This document shows, one piece after another, positions 55,365-64,000 of a stretch of DNA of 64,000 bases. Both the position numbers and the translations under genes were made by a program. Origin of the DNA: Oryzibacter oryziterrae (GTDB taxonomy: Bacteria > Pseudomonadota > Alphaproteobacteria > Rhizobiales > Pleomorphomonadaceae); assembly GCF_021864535.1 (NCBI RefSeq), contig NZ_JAKJIC010000013.1, positions 1 through 64,000 on the forward strand. The letters run 5' to 3'. Under the pieces are notes generated by a model. The model did no database searches. It worked only from the letters and a program-made list of their open reading frames with translations, and was not told where the DNA came from. Position 1 is the first letter of the stretch. Each line of letters begins with the position of its first letter.

Positions 55365-56117
55365 TCAGACCGCCCGGTGCAGCTCCCGGCCATGCGCCTT
55401 GAGCCAGGCCTTGGCCTCCTCGGTGCGGGGCGCCAGTTGCCGGCACAGGACCCAGAAGCGGTCGGAGTGGTTCATCTCGCGCAGGTGCGCCACCTCGTGG
55501 GCGGCGACGTAATCGAGCACGAAGGGCGGCGCCATCACGAGACGCCAGGAAAAGGCCAGCGCGCCGCGTGCCGAGGCCGATCCCCAGCGCGACGTGGTGT
55601 CCTTGAGGCGGATGGCGCTCGGGCTGACGCCGAGGCTCGCTGCGTGGCGGGCGACGGCCGCTTCGAGATCGAGGCGGGCGGACTTGCGCAAATGGTCGAC
55701 GAGGCGGCGGCGCAGATGCTCGGGCGCGCCGGAGACGTGCAGCACCGCGCCGTCGGCGTCCCGGTCGAGCCGGACCACGCCGCGCGCGGCACCGGTGGGC
55801 GCGACGCGGCAGATCTCCCCGCGATAGAGAAGGCTTTGCGGCACGGCAGCATCGGCTTGCTGAGGCGTGCCGATCCGCGCCGCGATCCAGTCGCGGTGCC
55901 GCTCGGCAAAGGCGCGCGCCTCGGCGATCGTACCGCGCTTGGGAATGGTCACGGTCGCGCCACTGCCGTCGGTGGTGACGCGCAAGGTATAGCGCCGCGC
56001 CCGCGCATTGCGGCGCACCGTGACCGGCACCTCGCGCCCGTCGATCGCCAGGGCAAAGCCCGAGACGGACGGACGCGGCTTTGGCGGCGCGAACAGGAAG
56101 GGCAAGCGAATCGTCAT
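55365..56117 (-). CDS. YgjP-like M48-related metallopeptidase (DUF45)
   Basis: 250 residues from the ATG at 56117; a longer frame upstream is not supported. The zinc motif HEVAHLREMNHSDRFW near residue 208 gives HExxH plus a later His. LKDTTSRWGSASARGALAFSWRLVMAP is the conserved segment just before. The family is SprT/YgjP-like with no firmly established substrate. It converges on the PBP gene with a 6-base gap. Confidence 0.88.
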   Translation of the reverse strand: MTIRLPFLFAPPKPRPSVSGFALAIDGREVPVTVRRNARARRYTLRVTTDGSGATVTIPKRGTIAEARAFAERHRDWIAARIGTPQQADAAVPQSLLYRGEICRVAPTGAARGVVRLDRDADGAVLHVSGAPEHLRRRLVDHLRKSARLDLEAAVARHAASLGVSPSAIRLKDTTSRWGSASARGALAFSWRLVMAPPFVLDYVAAHEVAHLREMNHSDRFWVLCRQLAPRTEEAKAWLKAHGRELHRAV

Positions 56118-56302
56118 CCACCGGAGCTTACCTGAGGATCCGGCTGCTTCCCAGGAATCCGAAGCGCCTCGCGCCGGGTTTGACGGCAGATGAAAATGAC
56201 GATGCGGGCGCCCCGTCTGGAACGCCCGCATCGCCTGGAGATCGGGAGAAGGTGGCTCGCTCAAAGCCATGTCAGCTGGTGGGGGTGTTCCGGCTGGCCT
56301 GA

Positions 56303-56348
56303 AGCATTTCCCGATCAGATGAATGAATCTGATCGACAGGGAAATGCT
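56303..56348. repeat. Large extragenic hairpin, 10 + 8 bp stem
   Basis: AGCATTTCCC (56303-56312) pairs with GGGAAATGCT (56339-56348), and inside it GATCAGAT (56313-56320) pairs with ATCTGATC (56327-56334); a GACA bulge sits on the 3' side and GAATGA is the loop. It lies between the DUF2852 stop (56371) and the YgjP gene. It is GC-poor relative to surroundings and resembles palindromes seen in Hyphomicrobiales intergenic regions. Confidence 0.65.
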
Positions 56349-56370
56349 CCAGAGTCTTGGGTCGTGGGCA

Positions 56371-56763
56371 TCAACCTGTGTGGCGGGTGCTCTTGAAGCG
56401 GTCGAACTCCTCCTGGTCCTTCGCACGACGAAGGTTGCGAAGGAACTCGTCGAACTCGTCGCGCATGCGATCCAGTGCGGCGCGCTCTTCCTCGAGGCGC
56501 TTGAACTCAGCCTCGCGGTATTCGTCGAAGGCGGTGTTGCCGGTGCGGCTGAAGCCGCCGGAAAAACCACCCTGAAAACCACCCTGGCGAGCGGCCTGCT
56601 CGAACTGCGGCTTCAGCGTATTCCATTTGCTGCGCATGCGATCCCCCCAAAGCATATAGGCAAGAACAGCCAGTCCGATCGGCCAGAACAGCACGAAACC
56701 CAGGACCATGAGTCCAATCGAAAGCGGATGAAATCCGGGTCTCAGCGTGCAACCGTGCATCAT
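56371..56763 (-). CDS. DUF2852 membrane protein
   Basis: 130 residues, MM start; the second ATG at 56760 has the better SD spacing (AAAGGAA). One or two hydrophobic helices (PLSIGLMVLGFVLFWPIGLAVLAYMLWGDRM) near 13-42 are followed by a Gly/Phe-rich linker (GGFQGGFSGGF) and a charged coiled-coil tail (REAEFKRLEEERAALDRMRDEFDEFLRNLRRA). DUF2852 is an alphaproteobacterial family of unknown function, consistent with an inner-membrane protein with a cytoplasmic tail. Confidence 0.88.
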   Translation of the reverse strand: MMHGCTLRPGFHPLSIGLMVLGFVLFWPIGLAVLAYMLWGDRMRSKWNTLKPQFEQAARQGGFQGGFSGGFSRTGNTAFDEYREAEFKRLEEERAALDRMRDEFDEFLRNLRRAKDQEEFDRFKSTRHTG

Positions 56764-57275
56764 GTTTCCTTTCAGGAAGCGGGTTACAGTGACGACATCG
56801 AAGTGGCCCCGCCTATGGCCAGGTTCAAGATCTTTGCCATTATTTTTTGGACGAAAGTGAAAGCTGAAAACGAAGTCTGATTTTCTGTCGCGTCTTTATG
56901 GGCTGCGCACAGCGCGTCGCCAGATCTGCGGCGAGGCAGTGCTTTCATGTGGGATGCCGGCCGTCGCTGTGCAAGACCGACAGCTGCCGCATCCGATCCG
57001 CTGTCCGGGCCGACAGGCACAGGCCGATATGCAGAAATCAGATCGAGATTTTTTCCCGATTTTCATGTTGGTACGAAGATTTTGTGGTATGATGTGAGGA
57101 TGAAGACGCTCGTTGCGTGTTCAGAATTGTTTTCGTGCTGCTGCCGGTGCGTTTTGCCGGCAAAGCAGGCAGTATCCATTTATGCGTGAAATGCATTTCA
57201 GCCAATTTTTTTATCAACTGGTCAAAGGCGGAGACTTGCGGCATAAGCCAGCCCAGTGATTTAAGGAGAAAGAAA
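56764..57275. other. 512-base AT-richer stretch without a credible gene
   Basis: It lies between the divergent DUF2852 and TTG-start genes. It contains a perfect 14-bp palindrome TGAAATGCATTTCA at 57187-57200, AAGGAG at 57263-57268 (RBS of the next gene), and several short frames with no coding signature. It probably holds two promoters; a small RNA cannot be excluded. Confidence 0.5.
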
Positions 57276-57563
57276 TTGTCGACTGCCATAACGCTCCAGA
57301 TGACGGTTGAATGCGAGGACGCCGATCGGCTGTTCCATGCCGCCATCGGCCGCGCACGGTCCATGGGTATGACGGTGGGGGCATTCAACGAGGCTCGCCG
57401 CCGTTCGGTCAATGAAATGGCCTTCGACGTGGAGTCGCTGGTCAAGGCGTCGTTGGCCGATGCCGGCTGTGACGTGCGCGTCGCTGACAACGTTGTCGTG
57501 TTGCCCGGCAGCAGTCGTGCTTTCCACGATACCGCCCGCCAGCTCCGTTCGCGCAAGTCCTGA
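57276..57563 (+). CDS. Hypothetical protein with TTG start
   Basis: 95 residues from the TTG at 57276, which has a full AAGGAG 7 bases upstream; the ATG at 57117 lies in a poor context with no SD. LSTAITLQMTVECEDADRLFHAAIGRA opens a short alpha/beta protein with no Cys-rich or membrane segment (later DVRVADNVVVLPGSSRAFHDTARQLRSRKS). I do not recognise a family. The combination of strong SD and rare start is the best evidence that it is translated. Confidence 0.55.
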   Translation: MSTAITLQMTVECEDADRLFHAAIGRARSMGMTVGAFNEARRRSVNEMAFDVESLVKASLADAGCDVRVADNVVVLPGSSRAFHDTARQLRSRKS

Positions 57564-57993
57564 GCGCCAAAAGTACAGAATTGCTCGCAGCCCCGCCCCT
57601 GGGGCGCCAGACATTGCCCTGATCTACGGTCGAGATGCAGCTCACGCGCTCTTCGGTCAGTCATTTCTTGTCTCTCGGCCGCAGATAGCCGCCTGATTTT
57701 CGTCCGCCGCCCATGAATGAGGCCGCCGGATAGCCATTCGAATATCAAAAAAAACGATTTCAGCCGCCAAAAGGCAAAATTCAGGCATTAGAAAAGCCGA
57801 GAACTGTGTTAAGAGTAGGGTCGGAGCGGTTCTGGAATGCGGTCGGGCTGGAGCAAAAACCCTTGGGCGGGTGATTGCACCTTGCTTATTTCAACGAATT
57901 CTGCGGTGGAAAAGCTCTGTTAACAGACGGGTCGCGTGTTGCCTCCGCGGGCACGGATCCGGAGCTAAGATTTGGCGGAGACGAGAACACAGA
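57564..57993. other. 430-base leader of the cold-shock gene
   Basis: No gene is seen. It has AT-rich tracts (for example tatcaaaaaaaacgattt near 57743) and ends in the GGCGGAG region upstream of the ATG at 57994. Cold-shock genes often have long structured 5' leaders; whether this one is transcribed cannot be told from sequence. Confidence 0.45.
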
Positions 57994-58722
57994 ATGGGTA
58001 AGGGTAAGGACTTCCGCCCGTCGCGGCGGCGCGGCGGATTTGATGACGACATGGTGCCGTCGTTCGACATGCGCCCGGAGCGGCCAGCGCGCAGCAGCTT
58101 TGGCGGTCCGTCGCCTTTCGACAGCGCCCCGCCTTCGGGCCCGACTGTCGAAGCCACCGTGTCCTGGTTCAACCCGGAGAAGGGCTTTGGCTTCACCTCC
58201 CTGACCGACGGGTCGGGAGACGCCTTCCTGCACATCGGGCAGCTCCAGGCCGTTGGCCGTGACAGCGTGCAGCCCGGTGCTACCCTGCGTGTGCAGGTCG
58301 CTCAGGGCGCCAAGGGCAAGCAGGTCGTCAAGGTGATTGACGTCGATGAATCGACGGCGACGCCCCAGGCCCCGCGTGCTCCGCGTCCGGCTGGTCCCCG
58401 TCCCGCCTTTGGCGATCGTCAGGGCTTCGGCGGTGGTTTCGGTGGTGGTGGCGGCGGCGGCTTTGGTGGCGCTCCGCGTCCGCCGCGCCGTACCGTTGAC
58501 GTCGGCTCCGCTGCTCCGCTCGACGGCACCGTCAAGTGGTTCAACCCGGAGAAGGGCTTCGGCTTCGTGGCCGGCGAAGATGGCGGCAAGGATGTGTTCG
58601 TGCACATCTCCGTGCTGCAGTCGGCCGGCATGGGCCCGCTGGCCGATGGCCAGCGCGTTGCCATGAAGGTCGTCGAGACCCCGAAGGGCCGTGAGGCCGT
58701 TCAGATCAGCCTGCTTGACTGA
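57994..58722 (+). CDS. Double cold-shock-domain RNA-binding protein
   Basis: 242 residues from the ATG at 57994. The two CSDs are at about 50-115 (VSWFNPEKGFGFTSLTDGSGDAFLHI) and 176-240 (VKWFNPEKGFGFVAGEDGGKDVFVHI), both with RNP1 (KGFGF) and RNP2 (VFVHI or AFLHI) cores, joined by a Gly/Pro-rich linker with a run of glycines. The N-terminus is basic (MGKGKDFRPSRRRGGF). These proteins bind single-stranded RNA or DNA; double-CSD forms are typical of alphaproteobacteria. Ends in a strong terminator. Confidence 0.93.
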   Translation: MGKGKDFRPSRRRGGFDDDMVPSFDMRPERPARSSFGGPSPFDSAPPSGPTVEATVSWFNPEKGFGFTSLTDGSGDAFLHIGQLQAVGRDSVQPGATLRVQVAQGAKGKQVVKVIDVDESTATPQAPRAPRPAGPRPAFGDRQGFGGGFGGGGGGGFGGAPRPPRRTVDVGSAAPLDGTVKWFNPEKGFGFVAGEDGGKDVFVHISVLQSAGMGPLADGQRVAMKVVETPKGREAVQISLLD

Positions 58723-58757
58723 TCCGGGACTGGCGCTCGGCGCCACATGAGTTGAAG

Positions 58758-58792
58758 AACACCCCGCTTCCGCGAGGAAGTGGGGTGTTTGC
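58758..58792 (+). terminator. Strong terminator after the cold-shock gene
   Basis: AACACCCCGCTTCC (58758-58771) pairs with GGAAGTGGGGTGTT (58776-58789) around a GCGA loop, with one G-U pair, followed by TGCATGTTTGC. It begins 35 bases after the stop. Confidence 0.8.
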
Positions 58793-58947
58793 ATGTTTGC
58801 CTCACCTAACCTCAGGCAAGACCGGGGCGACCGCATTCCCGAAGGCGGTGGTGTGGCCCTGGAAGGCCTGTCCTTACGGAGGGGGCGGGACGATCTCAGT
58901 CTGCGGTTTCCGAACTCTTGCGACCGTTGCCGAGACGGCCATCGCCG

Positions 58948-59427
58948 TCAGTCGTCTGAATTGGGGCGCGGCGGCAGGTGCCGGATCTGAAAGCCCGTCT
59001 TTGTCTGCGCGAAGCCGACACCTGAATAAAAGGCCAGCGTTGCAGGGCTCTTGGAACCGGTCAGCAGCATCACCTTGTAGCAGCCTTGCTCCCAGGCCAT
59101 GGCTACGGCGGCCTTGAGCACGGCGCGGCCATAACCTTTCTTGCGGTGGTCTGCGTGGGTGACCACATTTTCGATGAAACCGTAGGGCGTGCCGCCCTTG
59201 GTGAGGTTGGCGACGACGACAAGCGTGCAGGTGCTGACCAGAACCGCGTCGACAAAGGCGCAGACCACGCGGATGTCCTGCTCTGCTATGCGCGCCCAGG
59301 CGGCGCGGTAGGCGTCCATGGAGAGATCCGGCTCGGCCGGGTCCAGCTGCTTGTAGAGCGCCACGAGCTCAGGCATATGCTCCCAGCGGGCGAGCGCGAT
59401 GCGCGGGCTTGCGGTGTCCAGGCTCAC
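58948..59427 (-). CDS. GNAT-family N-acetyltransferase
   Basis: 159 residues from a GTG at 59427. The acetyl-CoA site is in IENVVTHADHRKKGYGRAVLKAAV (R/Q-x-x-G-x-G/A in RKKGYG) and the fold ends with VMLLTGSKSPATLAFYSGVGF. The substrate is unknown. The start overlaps the cupin gene's stop by 4 bases (GTGA), so both are made from one mRNA. Confidence 0.88.
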   Translation of the reverse strand: MSLDTASPRIALARWEHMPELVALYKQLDPAEPDLSMDAYRAAWARIAEQDIRVVCAFVDAVLVSTCTLVVVANLTKGGTPYGFIENVVTHADHRKKGYGRAVLKAAVAMAWEQGCYKVMLLTGSKSPATLAFYSGVGFAQTKTGFQIRHLPPRPNSDD

Positions 59428-59786
59428 GGCAGATGGATCACGAAGGTCTTGCGCGTGGTCTCCACCACTTCCCACAAGCCGGTGAAGCCGGGGCGGATGA
59501 TGAAGGTGTCGCCGGCGCGCAGGATGCGCGGCGCTTCGGTGCCGTCCTGATGCAGGATCGAGACGCCGGAGAGGATGGTGCAATATTCCCACTCGTCATA
59601 GACGACGCGCCAGGTGCCGGGCGTGGCTTCCCAGATGCCCGAATAGATCTTGTCGCCGTCGCGCTCCTCGATCAGCCAGGTGCGCGTGCGCGGGTTGCCC
59701 TTGACGACGCGGGCCGGATCGGGGCCGCCGTCATCGGGCTCGACGGTTGCCAGGTCGAAAGGCACGAACAGGGGTTCTGTTGCCAT
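59424..59786 (-). CDS. Cupin domain protein (DUF861-like)
   Basis: 120 residues from the ATG at 59786. The cupin_3 barrel is recognised from YSGIWEATPGTWRVVYDEWEYCTILSGVSILHQDG and the C-terminal LRAGDTFIIRPGFTGLWEV. The typical metal-binding His residues are mostly absent, as is common in this subfamily. A role is unknown; neighbouring sugar-acid genes are across a gap. Coupled to the GNAT gene. Confidence 0.85.
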   Translation of the reverse strand: MATEPLFVPFDLATVEPDDGGPDPARVVKGNPRTRTWLIEERDGDKIYSGIWEATPGTWRVVYDEWEYCTILSGVSILHQDGTEAPRILRAGDTFIIRPGFTGLWEVVETTRKTFVIHLP

Positions 59787-59955
59787 GGTCGCCTCCAGCG
59801 GGCGGTGCGAAACTGCGTCGCGCGATCGTCCGCATGGGTCCGGCGCAAAGGCGCCGCCTCGGGTTTCGCTTCCCCGATCGTAGACCATCTCGCGCTCCAC
59901 AGGAATGGCGTTTTTCCACCGATCCCAGGTGGATGCGGCGACCCTCAGCTGCGGC

Positions 59956-60747
59956 TCAGGCCGAGCCGTCCTGCGGGCCGGTCCCCATCTGTTCGATGAT
60001 CGTGCCCGCGGCCTTGCGCAGCAGGTCGAGCGCCTGGCTGCTGCTGGGGGCCTGGACCGACGGATGCGGCAGGATGTAGGGGCAGGTGAGTGCCGCCAGC
60101 ACCTTGCCGTCGGGACCGAGCAGCGGCACGGAGATGTTCTGCACGTTGGCGGTCTGCAGCGACGGCTGCAGCTCGTAGCCGCGTTCGCGAATGTCGGCGA
60201 GGCGGCGCAGGAAGTCCTCGTCCTCGAGGGACTCGTCGCTGACCGGCTCATATTCGGCCAGCATCAGCGCCCGTTCGGCTGGGGTGCAGAAGGCGAGGAG
60301 CACATGGCCCGACCCGGTGTTGGTGAGGCCGATCCGGGCGCCGATGCGAATGCCGAGGCCCCAATAGCCCGGCGCGGCGATCTGGGCGATCACCACCACG
60401 CTGCCCCGGTCGTAGACGGCAAGATGGATCGACTGCTGCGCGGCCTCGGCGAACTCGCGCATCTGCGGTGTCGCAAAGGCGACCATGCGCCGGACCGGCG
60501 GATGCAGATGCGACAGCGCGAACAGGCGCAGCGTCAACTGATAGCGATCGTCGGCACTGCGGGCCACATAGCCGCGCCGGACCAGGCGGTCGAGCATGCG
60601 ATAGAACTCGTTGGGCGAGCGTCCGAGATGACGGGCGATTTCGGCCTGGGTCAATCCGCCTTCGACGGCGGCGAGGAGTTCCAGAATGTCGAGCCCCTTG
60701 TCCAGGGCAGGAGCGCGGTATTTGTCGCCCGGCGGCAGCTCGGACAT
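59956..60747 (-). CDS. IclR-family transcriptional regulator
   Basis: 263 residues from the ATG at 60747. The winged helix-turn-helix ALDKGLDILELLAAVEGGLTQAEIARHLGRSPNEFYRMLDRLVRRGYV is near 12-60, followed by the IclR effector domain (VYDRGSVVVIAQIAAPGYWGLGIRIGARIGLTNTGSGHVLLAF and the final YILPHPSVQ region). It is divergent from the SDR/FAH genes and most likely represses them in the absence of a sugar-acid inducer. Confidence 0.93.
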   Translation of the reverse strand: MSELPPGDKYRAPALDKGLDILELLAAVEGGLTQAEIARHLGRSPNEFYRMLDRLVRRGYVARSADDRYQLTLRLFALSHLHPPVRRMVAFATPQMREFAEAAQQSIHLAVYDRGSVVVIAQIAAPGYWGLGIRIGARIGLTNTGSGHVLLAFCTPAERALMLAEYEPVSDESLEDEDFLRRLADIRERGYELQPSLQTANVQNISVPLLGPDGKVLAALTCPYILPHPSVQAPSSSQALDLLRKAAGTIIEQMGTGPQDGSA

Positions 60748-60830
60748 GATGAAAAGCCTCGTCTTGAAGCGGACGTCTCCGCCCCGAACAGGGGAGATGA
60801 TCTTGACGCCGCCTTGCGTCATACTTATGG

Positions 60831-60847
60831 GTGAATACACTCTTCAC
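60831..60847. promoter_or_regulatory. Inverted repeat near the IclR start
   Basis: GTGAA (60831-60835) and TTCAC (60843-60847) with a 7-base spacer, 84 bases upstream of the IclR ATG. It could be the autoregulatory site. Confidence 0.35.
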
Positions 60848-60981
60848 ATATGATGATGCCTGCGCTATCGATCTCCGGCTACTGGTAATTTTGACGATGC
60901 TTATGCGATAGGTGCAGGTCGTCGCAACAGAAAAAGGCCAGTCGGTTCGCGCTTTCGACAGGATCGGCCATCGTGGTCTGG

Positions 60982-61010
60982 ACCGATTCAACCTGGGGCT
61001 TTGAATCGGT
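60982..61010. promoter_or_regulatory. 10-bp inverted repeat before the SDR gene
   Basis: ACCGATTCAA (60982-60991) and TTGAATCGGT (61001-61010) form a perfect 10-bp dyad with a 9-base spacer, extended by TGG/TCCA with one bulge, 51 bases upstream of the SDR start. It is a good candidate IclR operator. Confidence 0.6.
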
Positions 61011-61060
61011 TCCAGGCTACCGGATTGGGCGGGGCGACCTCGCCTTGGGAGGATGAACAG

Positions 61061-61798
61061 ATGAGCGTATCGCTTGAGGGCAAGACCGCCGTGGTGACCG
61101 CCGCGGCGCAGGGAATTGGCAAGGCATCGGTGCTGGCGCTGGCCGCCGCGGGGGCAAGGGTGATCGCCACCGACATCGCGCGCGACAAGCTCGACGAGCT
61201 GAAGGGCGTCGCCGGTGTCACCACTGCCGAACTCAACGTGCTGAAGCCGGACGCCATCGCCGCCTTTGCCGCCGAACATGCGGGCAGCGTCGACATTCTC
61301 TTCAACTGCGCCGGCGTGGTGCACAACGGCTCGATCCTCGACTGCAGCGAGAGCGAATGGGCCTTCGCCTTCGATCTCAACGTCACCGCCATGATGCGCA
61401 TGATCAAGGCGTTCCTGCCGGGCATGCTGGATCGCGGCGCCGGCTGCATCATCAACATGTCCTCGGTGGCCTCCTCGCTGAAGGGCGTGCCCAACCGCTT
61501 CGCCTATCAGGCTTCGAAGGCCGCCGTGCTCGGCATGACCAAGTCGATCGCCGCCGACTATGTGGGCAAGGGCATCCGCTGCAACGCCATCTGCCCCGGC
61601 ACGGTGGAAAGCCCCTCGCTGCAGGAGCGCATGAAGGCGCAGGGCGACTATGAGACGGCCCGCGCCGCCTTCATCGCCCGCCAGCCCATGGGCCGCATCG
61701 GCCAGCCCGAGGAGATCGCCGAACTGGTGGTCTATCTCGCCGGCGCCAGCTACACCACCGGCCAGGCCATCGCCATCGACGGCGGCTGGACCATCTGA
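61061..61798 (+). CDS. SDR-family dehydrogenase, probably 2-keto-3-deoxy-L-fuconate dehydrogenase
   Basis: 245 residues from the ATG at 61061 (GGGAGG upstream). NAD-binding TAAAQGIGKASVLALAAAG near residue 13, ILFNCAGVVHNGSILDC (NAG-type) near 79, catalytic Ser in INMSSVASSLKG and YxxxK in FAYQASKAAVLGMTKSIAADYVGKGIRCNAICPGTVESPSL. The sequence resembles DHRS6/KDF-dehydrogenase-type SDRs. The adjoining FAH hydrolase and IclR regulator fit an L-fuconate or L-rhamnonate non-phosphorylated route; the substrate is an inference. Confidence 0.85.
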   Translation: MSVSLEGKTAVVTAAAQGIGKASVLALAAAGARVIATDIARDKLDELKGVAGVTTAELNVLKPDAIAAFAAEHAGSVDILFNCAGVVHNGSILDCSESEWAFAFDLNVTAMMRMIKAFLPGMLDRGAGCIINMSSVASSLKGVPNRFAYQASKAAVLGMTKSIAADYVGKGIRCNAICPGTVESPSLQERMKAQGDYETARAAFIARQPMGRIGQPEEIAELVVYLAGASYTTGQAIAIDGGWTI

Positions 61799-61875
61799 CC
61801 GTCTGTCCATTTCACGCTTCCGGCCGCCGGCTCCGTCGATTAGGGTGAGCGGCCTTCCATTCAGGGATCTATGAG

Positions 61876-62718
61876 ATGAAACTCCTCCGCCACGGCCCGC
61901 TCGGCCAGGAAAAGCCCGGCATCGTCGATGCTTCGGGTCAGATGCGCGACCTCTCGGGCGTGGTGCCCGACATTGCCGGCGAGGTGCTGTCGCGCGCTTC
62001 GCTCGCCCGCCTCAAGGCGATCGATCCGGCGAGCCTGCCGCTGGTGCCCAAGGACAGTCGCATCGGCGCCTGTGTTGCCGGCACGCGCAACTTCATCGCC
62101 GTCGGTCTCAACTATGCCGACCACGCCGCCGAAAGCGGCATGGCCGTGCCCAAGGAGCCGGTACTGTTCAACAAGGCGCCCAACTGCATCGTCGGCCCCA
62201 ACGACACCGTGCTGATCCCGCCGGGTTCGCTCAAGACCGACTGGGAAGTGGAACTGGCCATCGTCATCGGCGAGACCGCCTGGCAGGTCGAGGAGAAGGA
62301 CGCGCTGTCCCACGTGGCGGGCGCCGCGCTCTGCAACGACGTCTCCGAACGCGCCTATCAGATCGAAGGCACGGGCCAGTGGACCAAGGGCAAGGGCTGC
62401 CCCACCTTCGGACCGCTCGGCCCCTGGCTGGTGACGCTCGACGAGATCGCCGACATCCAGGCGCTCGCCATGGAGCTGGACGTCAACGGCACCCGCCGCC
62501 AGACCGGCAACACCGCCACCATGGTGTTCGGCGTTGCCCATCTCGTCTCCTACATCTCGCGCTTCATGCGCCTCGACCCGGGTGACGTGATCACCACCGG
62601 CACCCCGCCGGGCGTGGGCATGGGCTTCAAGCCGCCGGTCTATCTCAAGGATGGCGACCGCATCCGCCTGTCGATCGCCGGTCTCGGCGAGCAGAACCAG
62701 CTGGTGCGCCAGTCGTAA
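61876..62718 (+). CDS. Fumarylacetoacetate hydrolase family protein, possibly 2,4-diketo-3-deoxy-L-fuconate hydrolase
   Basis: 280 residues from the ATG at 61876. AVGLNYADHAAESGMAVPKEPVLFNKAPNCIVGPNDTV near 76-114 includes the metal ligands, followed by DWEVELAIVIGETA near 123, YQIEGTGQWTKGKGCPTFGPLGPWLVT near 160 and GDVITTGTPPGVGMGFKPPVYLKDGD near 236. It cleaves 2,4-diketo-sugar acids or other beta-diketones. Often misannotated as ureidoglycolate lyase. It follows the SDR after 77 bases and ends in a strong terminator. Confidence 0.88.
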   Translation: MKLLRHGPLGQEKPGIVDASGQMRDLSGVVPDIAGEVLSRASLARLKAIDPASLPLVPKDSRIGACVAGTRNFIAVGLNYADHAAESGMAVPKEPVLFNKAPNCIVGPNDTVLIPPGSLKTDWEVELAIVIGETAWQVEEKDALSHVAGAALCNDVSERAYQIEGTGQWTKGKGCPTFGPLGPWLVTLDEIADIQALAMELDVNGTRRQTGNTATMVFGVAHLVSYISRFMRLDPGDVITTGTPPGVGMGFKPPVYLKDGDRIRLSIAGLGEQNQLVRQS

Positions 62719-62746
62719 GACCTGGCATCCGCGGATCACAAACAAG

Positions 62747-62780
62747 AAAAACCCCGGGCCGAAGGGCGCCGGGGTTTTTT
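62747..62780. terminator. Strong bidirectional terminator
   Basis: AAAAACCCCGG (62747-62757) / CCGGGGTTTTT (62769-62779) is an 11-bp perfect stem with a GCCGAAGGGCG loop and T-tracts on both strands. It ends the FAH gene and the convergent histidine kinase gene. Confidence 0.9.
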
Positions 62781-62792
62781 CGTCTTGCGCGA

Positions 62793-64000
<1,208 letters not shown>

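Larger units (their letters stand above)
60748..61060. other. 313-base divergent control region IclR/SDR
   Basis: No gene is seen. It carries two dyads, GTGAA-N7-TTCAC at 60831-60847 near the IclR start (partly extended by TATG/ATA) and ACCGATTCAA-N9-TTGAATCGGT at 60982-61010 before the SDR gene. These are the obvious operator candidates. Confidence 0.6.

Overview
The window reads as a GC-rich chromosomal segment of an alphaproteobacterium, most likely of the order Hyphomicrobiales (Rhizobiales). The evidence is a gcrA cell-cycle regulator with GANTC sites in its leader, a GTTC-N7-GTTC LexA box, an O2-dependent cob cluster with CobG and a CobN/CobW pair, a DUF2852 protein, and an LpoA-like lipoprotein next to rsmI, yraN and gshB. 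A finer placement (for example Pleomorphomonadaceae) would be a guess. No rRNA, tRNA, CRISPR array, insertion sequence or prophage was seen.

Layout. 1-3.2 kb: a 125-base antisense piece of a cas3 helicase gene is joined to the catalytic half of odhB (2-oxoglutarate dehydrogenase E2), followed by a LysE exporter and lpdA (E3). 3.3-8.4 kb: an acyltransferase, a DMT exporter, xerC, a secreted YGWAPPPP-repeat protein and a GINT1-like glycosyltransferase-associated protein. 8.4-12.7 kb: enoyl-CoA hydratase, Gfo/Idh/MocA oxidoreductase and two divergent LacI regulators, one with a perfect 16-bp operator palindrome. 12.7-19.4 kb: LpoA-like lipoprotein, Dabb protein, rsmI, LysE, yraN, gshB, a LexA box, comM and a TfoX-C protein. 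19.5-21.6 kb: small membrane protein, GFA protein, glutaminase.

21.8-32.0 kb is a complete N-methylglutamate (methylamine) pathway. It has an XRE-cupin regulator, mgsABC (N-methylglutamate synthase), gmaS (gamma-glutamylmethylamide synthetase) and mgdABCD (N-methylglutamate dehydrogenase), with paired TTTC/GAAA operator-like sites around the putative mgsA promoter. Methylamine would be carried on glutamate and its methyl group released as formaldehyde or methylene-tetrahydrofolate. 32-38.6 kb: Crp/Fnr regulator, msrA, flavin reductase, hslO, argF, argD and gcrA.

38.8-52.9 kb is a corrin-ring cluster: DUF1284, cbiD, a cobE-cobM fusion, cobL, cobK, cobJ, cobI, cobH, cobG, cobN, cobW and DUF1636, headed by a cobalamin riboswitch on the minus strand. 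It is a hybrid pathway, with O2-dependent ring contraction (CobG) but CbiD for the C1 step. cobN carries an in-frame insertion of about 815 bases made of palindromic intergenic-type repeats and a 267-base tandem duplication. cobK lies antisense inside the minus-strand series.

53-64 kb: a class A penicillin-binding protein, a YgjP-type metallopeptidase, DUF2852, a TTG-start small gene in an AT-richer stretch, a double cold-shock-domain protein, GNAT, cupin, an IclR regulator with an SDR/FAH-hydrolase pair resembling the L-fuconate oxidative route, and the 3' part of a hybrid histidine kinase running off the right edge. Many neighbouring genes overlap by 4 bases (ATGA or GTGA), so translational coupling is likely throughout the mgd and cob blocks.
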